This document shows, piece by piece, positions 39,734-48,375 of a DNA stretch of 64,000 bases (within the stretch, counting starts at the first letter, position 1; every line of letters begins with the position of its first letter). The position numbers and the translations under genes were made by a program. Location of the stretch: positions 32,716 through 96,715 of the forward strand of contig CAOLNK010000004.1 of assembly GCA_948477625.1 (NCBI GenBank), given 5' to 3'. The DNA is from an uncultured Candidatus Saccharibacteria bacterium (GTDB lineage Bacteria; Patescibacteriota; Saccharimonadia; Saccharimonadales; Saccharimonadaceae). The notes beneath the pieces were generated by a model. The model ran no database searches. It saw only the letters and a list, made by a program, of their open reading frames with translations, and was not told the origin of the DNA.

Positions 39734-40333
39734 ATGCCTAAAAAGATACAACAAGATAATACCGCTCATTTTCTACCACGAGTTACTGTAATATTGGCAA
39801 AAATTGCAGAAGTTTTGCATTGGTGGCTCGCTGGCGCAGCACTGATTAGCGCAGTAGTGAGTATCATCAGCCCTAGCTTTGTCATAAAATTAGCTCAGAA
39901 CTTCAATCTGCAGAAAACAGTAAGTCTGTCTTGCTATGGTTATGAAGTCGTGGTCACGAGCCAAGATGGCGGACTTCGTGGTGACGGCATCACTATTTTC
40001 CTTATCGGCAGTATCATCGTTCTCTCGCTCATGGCAATGATTTTTCGCAATGTTTATCTCATTCTTAAAACCGCGGACGGTAAAACTTGGTTTACTGAGG
40101 GCAATACTCCGTTCCAAAAGAATATCGTGCGCATGTTCCGCGAAATCGGGATTTTCTTTATCGCTATCTCTGTAATGAGCCTAATCTCTGAAATTTTCAC
40201 CAACATTGCCGAAAACGAACTGAATACTGGGTTTAATTATCTCAACTGTTTCATTGGCTTGGTCTTCCTCTGCATCTCCCAATTCTTTAATTATGGCACG
40301 CGCCTCGAAAGGGACCTTGATGGACTCGTCTAA
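39734..40333 (+). CDS. DUF2975-family membrane protein
   Basis: 199 aa, four predicted membrane helices (about 15-45, 87-107, 132-155, 170-188). The combination of this topology, the K-T-x-x-G-K-T-W-F-T-E-G-N loop and an overlapping small Cro/CI-type regulator is typical of the DUF2975/YozG pair of Firmicutes and CPR. Promoter TTGACA (about 39680), 17 nt, TAAAAT; GAAAGGAAG before the ATG. Function of the family is not known. Confidence 0.75.
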   Translation: MPKKIQQDNTAHFLPRVTVILAKIAEVLHWWLAGAALISAVVSIISPSFVIKLAQNFNLQKTVSLSCYGYEVVVTSQDGGLRGDGITIFLIGSIIVLSLMAMIFRNVYLILKTADGKTWFTEGNTPFQKNIVRMFREIGIFFIAISVMSLISEIFTNIAENELNTGFNYLNCFIGLVFLCISQFFNYGTRLERDLDGLV

Positions 40334-40547
40334 CCCCGAAAGCAGCAAAATTGTACTTCGTCTCGACCGTCTCATGGTGGAGCGCCAAATTTCCCTGAAC
40401 GAGCTAGCAGAAAAAGTAGGTATCACCAATGCCAATCTATCTAAGATAAAAAACAATCATATCACAGCCATGCGCTTTTCTACGCTCGCCGCGCTCTGCG
40501 AGATTCTGGATTGCGAAGTGGGAGATTTGATAGAGTATGTAAAGTAG
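40320..40547 (+). CDS. Cro/CI-type helix-turn-helix regulator (YozG-like)
   Basis: 75 aa from ATG 40320, overlapping the DUF2975 gene by 14 nt; longer upstream readings would lie inside that gene. Helix-turn-helix: R-L-M-V-E-R-Q-I-S-L-N-E-L-A-E-K-V-G-I-T then N-A-N-L-S-K-I-K-N, ending in L-C-E-I-L-D-C-E-V-G-D-L-I-E-Y, the standard YozG C terminus. Probably represses its own operon. Confidence 0.85.
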   Translation: MDSSNPESSKIVLRLDRLMVERQISLNELAEKVGITNANLSKIKNNHITAMRFSTLAALCEILDCEVGDLIEYVK

Positions 40548-40566
40548 AATATGCTATAATACTCTT

Positions 40567-41727
40567 ATGGATATCTTCCTGGTCATGTTAGGCATCGTTA
40601 TTGTTGTATTGTTGGTGCTTTTGCTACTACGGAAGCCTGTGGCCAGAATTGATACTTCAAAGCTCGAAGAACGTCTTATCCGCGTAGAAGCTGAGCTGGA
40701 TAAGCTCGCTCCTAAAATCGAAGGCGAGTTCCGTGAGAATCGCAAAGAAATTTCAGATAATCTTCATAGCATTCAACGTACGGTCGACAACCGTGTAAAG
40801 AGCTTGCAAGATGATAATTCCAAGAAACTCGAAGAAATGCGCCAAACCGTCGACGAAAAGTTGCAACAATCAGTTGAAAAACGCTTCAACGAGAGTTTCA
40901 AAACTTTTTCCGGTCAGCTTACCCAAGTCTATCAAGGCCTTGGTGAGATGAGGAGTCTTGCTCACGGTGTGGGTGACCTCAAAAAGGTTATGGAAGGCGT
41001 CAAGACGCGAGGGATTTACGGCGAAGTCCAACTTGGAAATATCATCTCCGACTGCCTTTCACGTGACCAATATCAAGAGAATATCATTACTAAATCCGGT
41101 AGTAGTGACCGCGTTGAGTTTGCCATCAAGATGCCGGGTAGGGAAGAAAAGCTAGTTTTTCTTCCAATTGATTCCAAATTCCCAGTAGAGAATTATGCCC
41201 GCTTGCTTAACGCCTACGACCACGGCGACAAGGCTGAAATTGAGCAATTCCGCAAAGCCCTAACTGCCGATGTCAAAGAACAGGCTAGGAAAATTTCCAC
41301 CAAATATCTCGACCCGCCTGCCACCACCGATTTTGGCGTGATGTTTGTTCCTACCGAGAGTTTGTACGCCGAAATTTTACGCATTCCGGGTTTGTCTGAC
41401 GAAATTCGCCAAAAATATAACGTTGCGCTAGCCTCGCCCTCTACTTTACCAATGATTTTATCTGGGCTTACTATGGGCTTCCGCAGTGTTGCTATCGAGA
41501 AACGTTCTGCCGAAGTTTGGCAAACCCTTGGCGCTGTCAAAACTCAATTCTCTAAGTTTGGCGACCTTTTGGCTGCCACCAAAAAGAAATTGCAAGAAAC
41601 TGCCAATAAAATCGGCGATGCCGAAACCACCTCGCGCCAAATTGAACGCAAGCTCAAAAATGTTGAAACTTTGCCCGAAACCGAAAGCGTTAATTTAATT
41701 GGAAAGATAGAGGTAGAAGATGCTTGA
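40567..41727 (+). CDS. rmuC: DNA recombination protein RmuC
   Basis: 386 aa. N-terminal membrane helix (about 3-21), long coiled coil (about 30-130), then the RmuC nuclease-like domain with K-T-R-G-I-Y-G-E-V-Q-L, L-P-I-D-S-K-F-P and V-M-F-V-P-T-E-S motifs (PD-(D/E)XK fold). RmuC limits inverted-repeat rearrangements, which is of interest in a genome full of inverted cassettes. TATAAT (40555-40560) preceded by TGC is 6 nt before the ATG: leaderless type. Confidence 0.9.
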   Translation: MDIFLVMLGIVIVVLLVLLLLRKPVARIDTSKLEERLIRVEAELDKLAPKIEGEFRENRKEISDNLHSIQRTVDNRVKSLQDDNSKKLEEMRQTVDEKLQQSVEKRFNESFKTFSGQLTQVYQGLGEMRSLAHGVGDLKKVMEGVKTRGIYGEVQLGNIISDCLSRDQYQENIITKSGSSDRVEFAIKMPGREEKLVFLPIDSKFPVENYARLLNAYDHGDKAEIEQFRKALTADVKEQARKISTKYLDPPATTDFGVMFVPTESLYAEILRIPGLSDEIRQKYNVALASPSTLPMILSGLTMGFRSVAIEKRSAEVWQTLGAVKTQFSKFGDLLAATKKKLQETANKIGDAETTSRQIERKLKNVETLPETESVNLIGKIEVEDA

Positions 41728-42397
41728 AAAAGTTGCAATTTGGTTCTTATTATTCATATTATATTCCTTTGGCGGTTGGTTAATGGAAGTTGTCATTAGT
41801 TTTATTAGCCACAAGAAGTTCATCAATCGCGGCTTTCTAATTGGGCCAATTTGTCCAATCTATGGCACCGGTGCCGTTATTATCTCGCTCTTGTTAAATC
41901 GGGCCGAAAGTCCGCTAGCGATTTTCTGTGTCTCCCTGGTATGTGGTGCAGTCTTAGAATATGGTGCTAGCTTTCTCATGGAAAGATTGTTCAACGTACG
42001 CTGGTGGGACTACTCTGAAAAAGCAGTAAATATCAATGGTCGCATCTGTATGAGTTCCGTCTTATCGTTTGGCGTTGCTGGAATCTTTACGGTTGAATTT
42101 ATCACCCCATTTTTTCATAGCCTTTTCTATAATCTATACTCTCCAGTACTACTCTTTATTACTGCTCTCATGTTCGCCTGGTTTATCTTTGATATTATGC
42201 TTTCACTTTGGCTCATCTTGGGTGTCCGCGTTACGGTTGGCACGGTTGAACGTGATGCCACTGACGAAATCTCTACACGTGTTCAAGAAATCCTTATGGG
42301 CAAAGGCAAGCTCAACCGTCGTCTAGTTAAGGCCTTTCCTAATCAGACCCCTAGCAAGAAAACTCCACGTCGGTCTCGCAAAACCGCTCAGAAATAG
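41720..42397 (+). CDS. Putative ABC-transporter type IV membrane protein (CmpB family)
   Basis: 225 aa, overlaps rmuC by 8 nt. Five to six membrane helices; F-G-G-W-L-M-E-V-V near residue 18, N-R-G-F-L-I-G-P-I-C-P-I-Y-G (about 39-52) and the R-W-W-D-Y-S motif (about 93-98) are the hallmarks of PF06541. No ATPase partner is adjacent. Basic C-terminal tail. Role unknown in the family. Confidence 0.78.
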   Translation: MLEKVAIWFLLFILYSFGGWLMEVVISFISHKKFINRGFLIGPICPIYGTGAVIISLLLNRAESPLAIFCVSLVCGAVLEYGASFLMERLFNVRWWDYSEKAVNINGRICMSSVLSFGVAGIFTVEFITPFFHSLFYNLYSPVLLFITALMFAWFIFDIMLSLWLILGVRVTVGTVERDATDEISTRVQEILMGKGKLNRRLVKAFPNQTPSKKTPRRSRKTAQK

Positions 42398-42421
42398 CCT
42401 AGGAGTGCTATAATATATAAT

Positions 42422-43426
42422 ATGTATGACAAATTTACTACTTTTTTGAGCAACAAAAACCGCATTTGTATCATCCAGGCTGAAAACCCCGACGGCGATT
42501 CTTTAGGTTCGGCTATCGCTCTCGACTATATCCTGCAAAACACTAAAAACTCGCTCTATTGCCCCGTCGATATTCCTAAGTATTTGCGCTATTTTCCAGA
42601 CTGGTCACGCGTCACCAACGAGTTTGACTACAAAGCTGACGCATATATTATTGTCGATACGGCCGCTAGCGTCTTGCTATCAAAATTGCTCGAAGATACT
42701 GCTATTCGTAATTCGCTTTATGGCAAACCAGTATTAGTGCTCGACCATCACGAGACCAAAGATGATTTAGAATTCCCGCACGAGGCTATCATCGAGCCTC
42801 TTCCGGCCTGCACCGAGCTCATCTACAAAATCGCCCAAGACCAAAAGCTAGATACCCCACTCTCCGCCGCCGAAGCAATCTACGCTGGAATTTCTTCAGA
42901 TACTCTCGGTCTAGTCAGCGCTTCTGTCACAGCCGACACTATGCGCGTCATGGCTGACTTAATTGATCTTGGTGTCAATCCTTCCGAGCTAGAGGAACGC
43001 CGGCGCGATTTCATGAAGAAGTCCCCACGGATTCTGGATTACAAAGCTGACTTAATTAAACGCATCGAATATTCTCTCGATAGCCATCTTGCCACTATTC
43101 ATATTCCGTTTGAGGAAATTCAGCAGTATTCTGACGAATATAACCCTAATGTATTAATTTTGGAAGAGATGCGCCTAGTGGAGGGCGTAATTGTTGCGAT
43201 TGCGGTCAAAACATATCCTGATGGTAAAGTCACCGGTAAAGTTCGTACCAGCGAGCCTATTGCTGACCAAATTGCAGGTTATTTTGGCGGTGGTGGTCAT
43301 CCTTTCGCGGCTGGTTTTCGCACTTATGATATTGAATACGCTGATGTCGTAGCTGATGTTATCAAAATCATGCCTCAGTTGCTCGAACAAGTCGCAATCA
43401 ACAAGGCAGAAACGGAGCAAATCTAA
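42422..43426 (+). CDS. DHH/DHHA1 phosphoesterase (NrnA-like)
   Basis: 334 aa. DHH domain with E-N-P-D-G-D-S-L-G-S-A (residues 21-31), D-T-A-A, L-D-H-H-E (about 117-121) and C-terminal DHHA1 motif F-G-G-G-G-H-P-F-A-A-G-F. NrnA-type enzymes degrade nano-RNA, pApA or pAp. In motif I the usual His (H-P-D-G-D) is Asn22, which normally binds a catalytic metal, so activity or specificity may be altered. TATAAT (42409-42414), 7 nt before the ATG: leaderless type. The stop overlaps the next ATG. Confidence 0.85.
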   Translation: MYDKFTTFLSNKNRICIIQAENPDGDSLGSAIALDYILQNTKNSLYCPVDIPKYLRYFPDWSRVTNEFDYKADAYIIVDTAASVLLSKLLEDTAIRNSLYGKPVLVLDHHETKDDLEFPHEAIIEPLPACTELIYKIAQDQKLDTPLSAAEAIYAGISSDTLGLVSASVTADTMRVMADLIDLGVNPSELEERRRDFMKKSPRILDYKADLIKRIEYSLDSHLATIHIPFEEIQQYSDEYNPNVLILEEMRLVEGVIVAIAVKTYPDGKVTGKVRTSEPIADQIAGYFGGGGHPFAAGFRTYDIEYADVVADVIKIMPQLLEQVAINKAETEQI

Positions 43427-44280
43427 TGCCGCGTGCTCTAAGCAAGTTCTATAACTGGCGTACTAGTTTTTGGTATCGTTGGCTACATCGACCAATCCGC
43501 ATGCACGTTACTATCGACAATAAAGTCAAACAGCCACGCCTCACAGTGGTCTTTTTGCATGGTATTTCGGCTACATCCGAGACTTGGCGCACCACAATTC
43601 GCCAATTTTCCGCCAATTCTGATTTTAAAGGAATCCGTATGGTGGCACTCGATTTGCTTGGCTTTGGCAAATCCCTACAGTCGAATTGGCTCGACTACGA
43701 TTATCTCGACTACGAGAAAGCCCTCGAGTGTAGTCTTAAAAAACTCAAGGTCGCCAGCCCACTAGTATTAGTTGGCCACTCCATGGGCTCACTCATTGCG
43801 GCCGATTTTACCGTCAACTATCAAACCGCATTCGATATCGTTGGTTTGATTTTAGTTTCTCCCCCGGTTTTGATGTTGGAAGAACTTGCAAAGTTGCCAG
43901 ATAAAGTCTACACCAAGTCCTACGGCTCGCTCTATAAGCTCGCCAAAGACGAGCCGGCAATCGAAGTTATGGCAAATTTCATACAGCGCTTCAGTAGTTT
44001 CAGCAGTCGCTACATCAAAACTCCCGCGTTTGAACGCTCTATGGATAATATTATCCTGAACTCTCATAACTACAAAACATATATCAAGATTAAAACACCA
44101 ACTCTTATTATTCATGGTCATTTTGATCCACTAGTGATGCGCTCCAATCTCAAGAAAGTCGCTAGCACTAATCCTAATGTTCGCTTTGTAAGCGTGATTG
44201 GGCATCATGATGTTTCGGCACAGAAGCGCACTAAAATACTAATTGAATTAAAGAGAATTATGAGGGAAAATCATGTCTAA
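43426..44280 (+). CDS. Alpha/beta hydrolase
   Basis: 284 aa, ATG overlaps the previous stop (TAATG). V-V-F-L-H-G-I-S-A-T (oxyanion strand, about residues 36-45), nucleophile elbow V-G-H-S-M-G-S (about 115-121), Asp in I-H-G-H-F-D-P-L and His in I-G-H-H-D-V. Complete catalytic set. No signal peptide, so cytosolic. Substrate unknown. It overlaps cysS by 8 nt and is thus part of a DHH-hydrolase-cysS operon. Confidence 0.85.
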   Translation: MPRALSKFYNWRTSFWYRWLHRPIRMHVTIDNKVKQPRLTVVFLHGISATSETWRTTIRQFSANSDFKGIRMVALDLLGFGKSLQSNWLDYDYLDYEKALECSLKKLKVASPLVLVGHSMGSLIAADFTVNYQTAFDIVGLILVSPPVLMLEELAKLPDKVYTKSYGSLYKLAKDEPAIEVMANFIQRFSSFSSRYIKTPAFERSMDNIILNSHNYKTYIKIKTPTLIIHGHFDPLVMRSNLKKVASTNPNVRFVSVIGHHDVSAQKRTKILIELKRIMRENHV

Positions 44281-45637
44281 TTCGCTGCATCTTTACAATA
44301 CTTTAACGCGCAAGGTTGAAAAATTTACCCCTCTTAATTCAGAAAAAGTCAAAATATATACTTGTGGCCCTACGGTTTATAGTACACCTCATATCGGTAA
44401 CTTTGCCGCTTATATCTATTGGGATTTACTTATTCGCACCCTCAAAATAAACGGTTATACACCATACCGTGTACTTAATCTTACTGATGTTGGTCACCTT
44501 ACCTCGGATGGTGATGAAGGCGAAGATAAGTTAGAAAAAGGTGCTCGCCAGAGTGGTAAGACGGTTTGGGAGGTGGCAGAGTATTATAGCAATCTATTTT
44601 TGCAGGATTATAAATCGCTTAATTTAACACCACCAGATGTCATTGCTAAAGCCACTGACTATATCGAACAGGATAAGGCATTGGTCGATAAGCTGATTGA
44701 TAAAGGCTATACCTACGAAACCAGTGATGGTATCTATTTTGATACTAACAAGTTGGCGACTTATGCTGATTTTGCGCGGCTTAATTTGGAGAAATTGCAA
44801 GCCGGCGCTCGCGTGGAGTTTTCTCAGGAAAAGCGCAATGTTAGCGATTTTGCAGTTTGGAAGTTTATCCAACCCGATGAGAAACATGCGATGCGCTGGG
44901 ATTATCTTGGCCGTCCTGGTTATCCTGGCTGGCATCTTGAGTGCTCTACAATAATTCATGAGGAACTTGGCGAGCCGATTGATATTCATACTGGCGGTAT
45001 CGATCATATTCCGGTACATCACACCAATGAAATCGCCCAGACTCTAGCCGCTTTTGATAAACAGTTATCTAAATATTGGCTACATTGTAATCATCTTACC
45101 AGTAATGGCGAAAAGATTTCTAAATCTCTCGGCAATGGCTACACCATGCAGGATTTGATTGATAAGGGCTACAGCCCACTGGATTTCAAGATGTGGGTAT
45201 TGCAAGGGCATTACCAATCAGAGCGCAATTTTACCTTGCGAGATTTGGAAGCCGCCAGGAAGCGTCGGCTCAACTGGCGTAACCAAATTGCGCGTAGCTA
45301 TCAAAGTAATACTCTCGAAAATGGTGTAGCGACGCTCAACCAAATTCAAGATGTTTTGAACGACAATCTTAACTCTCCACAAGCCCTTGCGATTATTGAC
45401 CAGGCTAACAATCATTCGCTTGAGTTTTGGCAAAAAATCGACGAATCGCTTGGTCTTGACCTAATCACAGATTCTCCAGACATGAACGACAAAGCAAAAG
45501 ACATTCTCGCTAAGCGCGATATAGCTCGCACTAACAGAGATTACGCCAAATCTGACCAGTTACGCGACGAACTCAAAAAATTTAATCTCACTGTCTTAGA
45601 TACGCCACAAGGTCAAATCTGGCAATACTTAAAATAA
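44273..45637 (+). CDS. cysS: Cysteinyl-tRNA synthetase
   Basis: 454 aa. Zinc and substrate site Y-T-C-G-P-T-V-Y (about residues 29-36), H-I-G-N (HIGH), G-W-H-L-E-C-S and H-H-T-N-E (further zinc ligands), then E-K-I-S-K-S-L-G-N (KMSKS, about 283-291) and the DALR helical end. All zinc ligands are retained, unlike in RpoC and L31/L32. Overlaps the hydrolase by 8 nt with a ribosome binding site GAGGG inside it. Confidence 0.97.
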   Translation: MSNSLHLYNTLTRKVEKFTPLNSEKVKIYTCGPTVYSTPHIGNFAAYIYWDLLIRTLKINGYTPYRVLNLTDVGHLTSDGDEGEDKLEKGARQSGKTVWEVAEYYSNLFLQDYKSLNLTPPDVIAKATDYIEQDKALVDKLIDKGYTYETSDGIYFDTNKLATYADFARLNLEKLQAGARVEFSQEKRNVSDFAVWKFIQPDEKHAMRWDYLGRPGYPGWHLECSTIIHEELGEPIDIHTGGIDHIPVHHTNEIAQTLAAFDKQLSKYWLHCNHLTSNGEKISKSLGNGYTMQDLIDKGYSPLDFKMWVLQGHYQSERNFTLRDLEAARKRRLNWRNQIARSYQSNTLENGVATLNQIQDVLNDNLNSPQALAIIDQANNHSLEFWQKIDESLGLDLITDSPDMNDKAKDILAKRDIARTNRDYAKSDQLRDELKKFNLTVLDTPQGQIWQYLK

Positions 45638-45659
45638 CCGAGTCCGTGTTATAATAAAG

Positions 45660-45817
45660 ATGTCTAAGTTATAAAATCCAAGCAGTAAGTTAAGCGATAA
45701 GATATTGACTTGCTCATACATTGAGAACGGCATCGTGCCGACGATTAGTGTATGAGATAAATATGCTTATCGCTTGGATCGACTTAGACATCGTGAAAAG
45801 GCACGATGCCGTTTTTT
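45660..45817 (+). ncRNA. Rod-shaped structured RNA with internal terminator complement
   Basis: About 158 nt after cysS. TATAAT (45650-45655) precedes it. Nested stems: GATGTCTAAGT (45659-45669)/ACTTAGACATC (45782-45792); ATCCA (45676)/TGGAT (45775); AGCGATAAG (45693-45701)/CTTATCGCT (45766-45774); CTCATACA (45713-45720)/TGTATGAG (45749-45756); tip CGGCA-TCG-TGCCG (45728-45740). Terminator GGCA-CGA-TGCC with T6 follows (45800-45817). ACGGCATCGTGCC at the tip is exactly complementary to GGCACGATGCCGT of the terminator, so the two can exchange. The long rod with a central bubble resembles 6S RNA; a transcription attenuator for the next gene is the alternative. Confidence 0.65.
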
Positions 45818-45861
45818 ATTTCGCGAATGTCCAAGCTGTACTGCTCTAAAAGGAGCAAAAA

Positions 45862-46269
45862 ATGGAAGAAGTTTTTAACTATCTCAAACCTCTAGAGGTA
45901 AACTTCGTGGCTACAAAATTTAACAATGGCGTCAGTTGTCGACCGTTTGGCGACCCAGTCAAGTTTGATGGCAAAATATATATGTTGACGCACGCCGGGA
46001 AAAATGTCGCGAAGCAAATCGCCACTGACAATCATGTTTGTATTGTGGCATACAATCCAGAAAAGAGTGATTGGCTACGCGTTTTTTGTGAAGCGATTGA
46101 CGACAGCGATAATCGTACTGCCAAGCAAGCCATCATTAATGAATTTGACTGGGCTGAAGATGCCGGCTATACACTAGATTCTCCCGACTTCAAATGTTAT
46201 TATCTCGCAAACGTCAAAGCGGAAATTCGCGATAGTGAAGGGAAAGTATTGGCCAAATACGAGTTCTAA
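45862..46269 (+). CDS. Pyridoxamine 5'-phosphate oxidase-like flavoprotein
   Basis: 135 aa, size of a single split-barrel PPOX domain. AAAAGGAG 6-7 nt before the ATG. L-E-V-N-F-V-A-T near the start and G-K-I-Y-M-L-T-H-A-G-K-N-V-A-K-Q-I (about 38-54), then V-C-I-V-A-Y, are the typical FMN-binding strands of the family. Likely FMN- or F420/heme-binding; substrate unknown. Lies behind the structured RNA; no other promoter was seen, so it may be read through from it. Confidence 0.72.
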   Translation: MEEVFNYLKPLEVNFVATKFNNGVSCRPFGDPVKFDGKIYMLTHAGKNVAKQIATDNHVCIVAYNPEKSDWLRVFCEAIDDSDNRTAKQAIINEFDWAEDAGYTLDSPDFKCYYLANVKAEIRDSEGKVLAKYEF

Positions 46270-46306
46270 GTACCTTGAAGCACATTAAATATGTTATAAT
46301 GGTCAA

Positions 46307-47062
46307 ATGGAACCAGTAATTGAAGTCAAAAATCTTGTAAAAATTTACGGTAAACGCTCTACGGCCTTTACTGCGCTCAAAGATATTAATCTAACCATCA
46401 ACGCCGGTGAGTCTGTTGCAATTGTAGGCAAGTCCGGCTCAGGTAAATCCACTCTTATGCACCTGTTGGCCTTGCTCGACAAGCCCACCAAAGGCACAGT
46501 CAAAATTGACGGGATAGAATCCACTAAGCTGCGCGCCCGCAAACTCAACCAGTTGCGTAATCGTAGTTTTGGATTCGTTTTTCAACAGTTCTTTATGAAC
46601 CCAAACGATAGCGTGCTCGCCAATGTTATGCTCCCACTTAAAATCGCTGGCAAACGTCGCAAAGAACGTCGCGAGCTTGCCGAGAAAGCTCTCAAAACTG
46701 TGGGATTATCTGAGCGTATCAAGTTTAAAGCTAACGACCTTTCTGGCGGCCAGAAGCAACGTGTTTGTATTGCTCGCGCCATTGTCAACAACCCCAAAAT
46801 CCTTTTTGCCGATGAGCCCACCGGCAACCTAGACTCCACCACTGGCGAAAAAGTTATCAAGCTACTCTTTGATTTGAATAAAAAAGGCGTCACGCTAATT
46901 ATCGTTACTCACGATGAAGACCTTGCCGCACTTTGTGACCGTCAAATCCGCATTTCTGATGGTAAGATTACCTCAGATACTAAAAAATCTGCACCTAAGT
47001 CAAAAGGAAAGACAAAATCCAAAGCAGTCACCAAAGCGAAAACCAAGAAAGGGGATAAATAA
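46307..47062 (+). CDS. ABC transporter ATP-binding protein (MacB/LolD type)
   Basis: 251 aa. Walker A G-K-S-G-S-G-K-S-T (about residues 42-50), signature L-S-G-G-Q-K-Q-R-V (about 145-153), Walker B I-L-F-A-D-E-P-T-G-N-L-D, D-loop and switch His in V-T-H-D. Lys-rich C-terminal tail (K-S-K-G-K-T-K-S-K). TATAAT (46295-46300) preceded by TGT is 6 nt before the ATG: leaderless type. Its TAA overlaps the ATG of the permease gene (TAATG), so both form one exporter, probably for lipoproteins, peptides or drugs. Confidence 0.9.
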   Translation: MEPVIEVKNLVKIYGKRSTAFTALKDINLTINAGESVAIVGKSGSGKSTLMHLLALLDKPTKGTVKIDGIESTKLRARKLNQLRNRSFGFVFQQFFMNPNDSVLANVMLPLKIAGKRRKERRELAEKALKTVGLSERIKFKANDLSGGQKQRVCIARAIVNNPKILFADEPTGNLDSTTGEKVIKLLFDLNKKGVTLIIVTHDEDLAALCDRQIRISDGKITSDTKKSAPKSKGKTKSKAVTKAKTKKGDK

Positions 47063-48375
47063 TGAGTATTTTTGAAACTATTCGTACTGCCAACCATAAT
47101 CTTTTCCGCAACAAAGTGCGTACTCTGCTCACGATTATTGCAATTTTCGTCGGTAGCTTCACAATCATTCTTAACGTCGCCATCAATAGCGGTGTCAATG
47201 CCTTTATTGATGAGCAAACTTCGGCACTCGGTGGTGACAACTTCATTATGCTCATGTCCAAAGATTCCGAATCTATGATGAGTGAACAAATGTCTGCATC
47301 CACCGGTCCACAAGAGTTCACCGAGAAGGCGAACACTGCTGGCGTGTTGAGTAATCAAGATATCGAAAAACTTAAGAATATCGACGGTATTGACAGCGAT
47401 AGTTTTTATTCGCCGACCCCACTAAATGGTACAGGTTATGTTACCAGCAGTAAAACTGACAAAAAGTATAACGTTAGCAACGCTATGATTTTGCCGCCAG
47501 GGAATTTTAATATCCCTCTAGCCGCCGGTACTTTGGTCGACCAAACGGACGAAGCCAAGCAAAAGAACCAGATTGTACTCCCACCGGAATATCCTCAAGC
47601 CTTAGGTTATGAAAAAGACGAAGACATTATCGGTCAAAAGATCATCTTTGCACTTAAAGATGAGTTCAATAATACTTTTAAAGATTTCGAAGTCGAAGTG
47701 GTCGGCGTAGAAGCCAATGGGATTGTCTCCTCGCAGTTTGGTATGCTACTCTCCCGCGCCCTCTATGACGAAATGTATGAGTTTGCCACCAAACACTACC
47801 CTGCCGACTATGAAGCGCCAACCTACTATGCTATGGCGACCTTCGATAACACCCGCTTTACTGAAGACGAGATCAAACAAATCATCAAAGACGCTGGCTA
47901 TTCTGCCTGGACCATAAATGATATGATGGGCGTGATTCGCGCTTTCTTCGATGTTATTATGATTGTCTTCACCATCTTCGGCGGTATTGCCTTACTCGCC
48001 GCAGCTATCGGCATTGTTAATACTTTGTTGATGTCAGTTGAAGAGCGTACGCGTGAAATTGGTCTTGATAAAGCCTTGGGTATGTCGTCTGGCCGTATCT
48101 TTGGTGAATTTGCAACTGAAGCCATCTTGCTTGGCTTTTGGGGCTCGGTATTTGGTGTTGCCGTCGCCATGCTCATTGGTACAATTGTCAATATAGTCGT
48201 ACATCAACCTGGTGCTTTCCTTGAAGTCTTCCCAACTTTCGAACTCTTCAAGTTTACTCTTGGCAATGTCTTACCAATTATTATCGTCATTATGATCATC
48301 GCGCTCATCGCTGGCACCGCGCCTGCTATCAAAGCTGCTCGTAAGAACCCTATTGAAGCATTGAGATACGAATAA
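47062..48375 (+). CDS. ABC transporter permease (MacB/FtsX family)
   Basis: 437 aa. N-terminal R-N-K-V-R-T-L-L-T-I-I-A-I-F-V-G cytoplasmic boundary and first helix, a periplasm-type extracellular domain of about 200 residues, then three C-terminal helices (about 290-315, 345-370, 395-420) and the ending A-A-R-K-N-P-I-E-A-L-R-Y-E, which is the FtsX/MacB C terminus. Pairs with the ATPase just upstream (stop-start overlap). The substrate may be a membrane-attacking peptide or a surface protein. Confidence 0.88.
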   Translation: MSIFETIRTANHNLFRNKVRTLLTIIAIFVGSFTIILNVAINSGVNAFIDEQTSALGGDNFIMLMSKDSESMMSEQMSASTGPQEFTEKANTAGVLSNQDIEKLKNIDGIDSDSFYSPTPLNGTGYVTSSKTDKKYNVSNAMILPPGNFNIPLAAGTLVDQTDEAKQKNQIVLPPEYPQALGYEKDEDIIGQKIIFALKDEFNNTFKDFEVEVVGVEANGIVSSQFGMLLSRALYDEMYEFATKHYPADYEAPTYYAMATFDNTRFTEDEIKQIIKDAGYSAWTINDMMGVIRAFFDVIMIVFTIFGGIALLAAAIGIVNTLLMSVEERTREIGLDKALGMSSGRIFGEFATEAILLGFWGSVFGVAVAMLIGTIVNIVVHQPGAFLEVFPTFELFKFTLGNVLPIIIVIMIIALIAGTAPAIKAARKNPIEALRYE

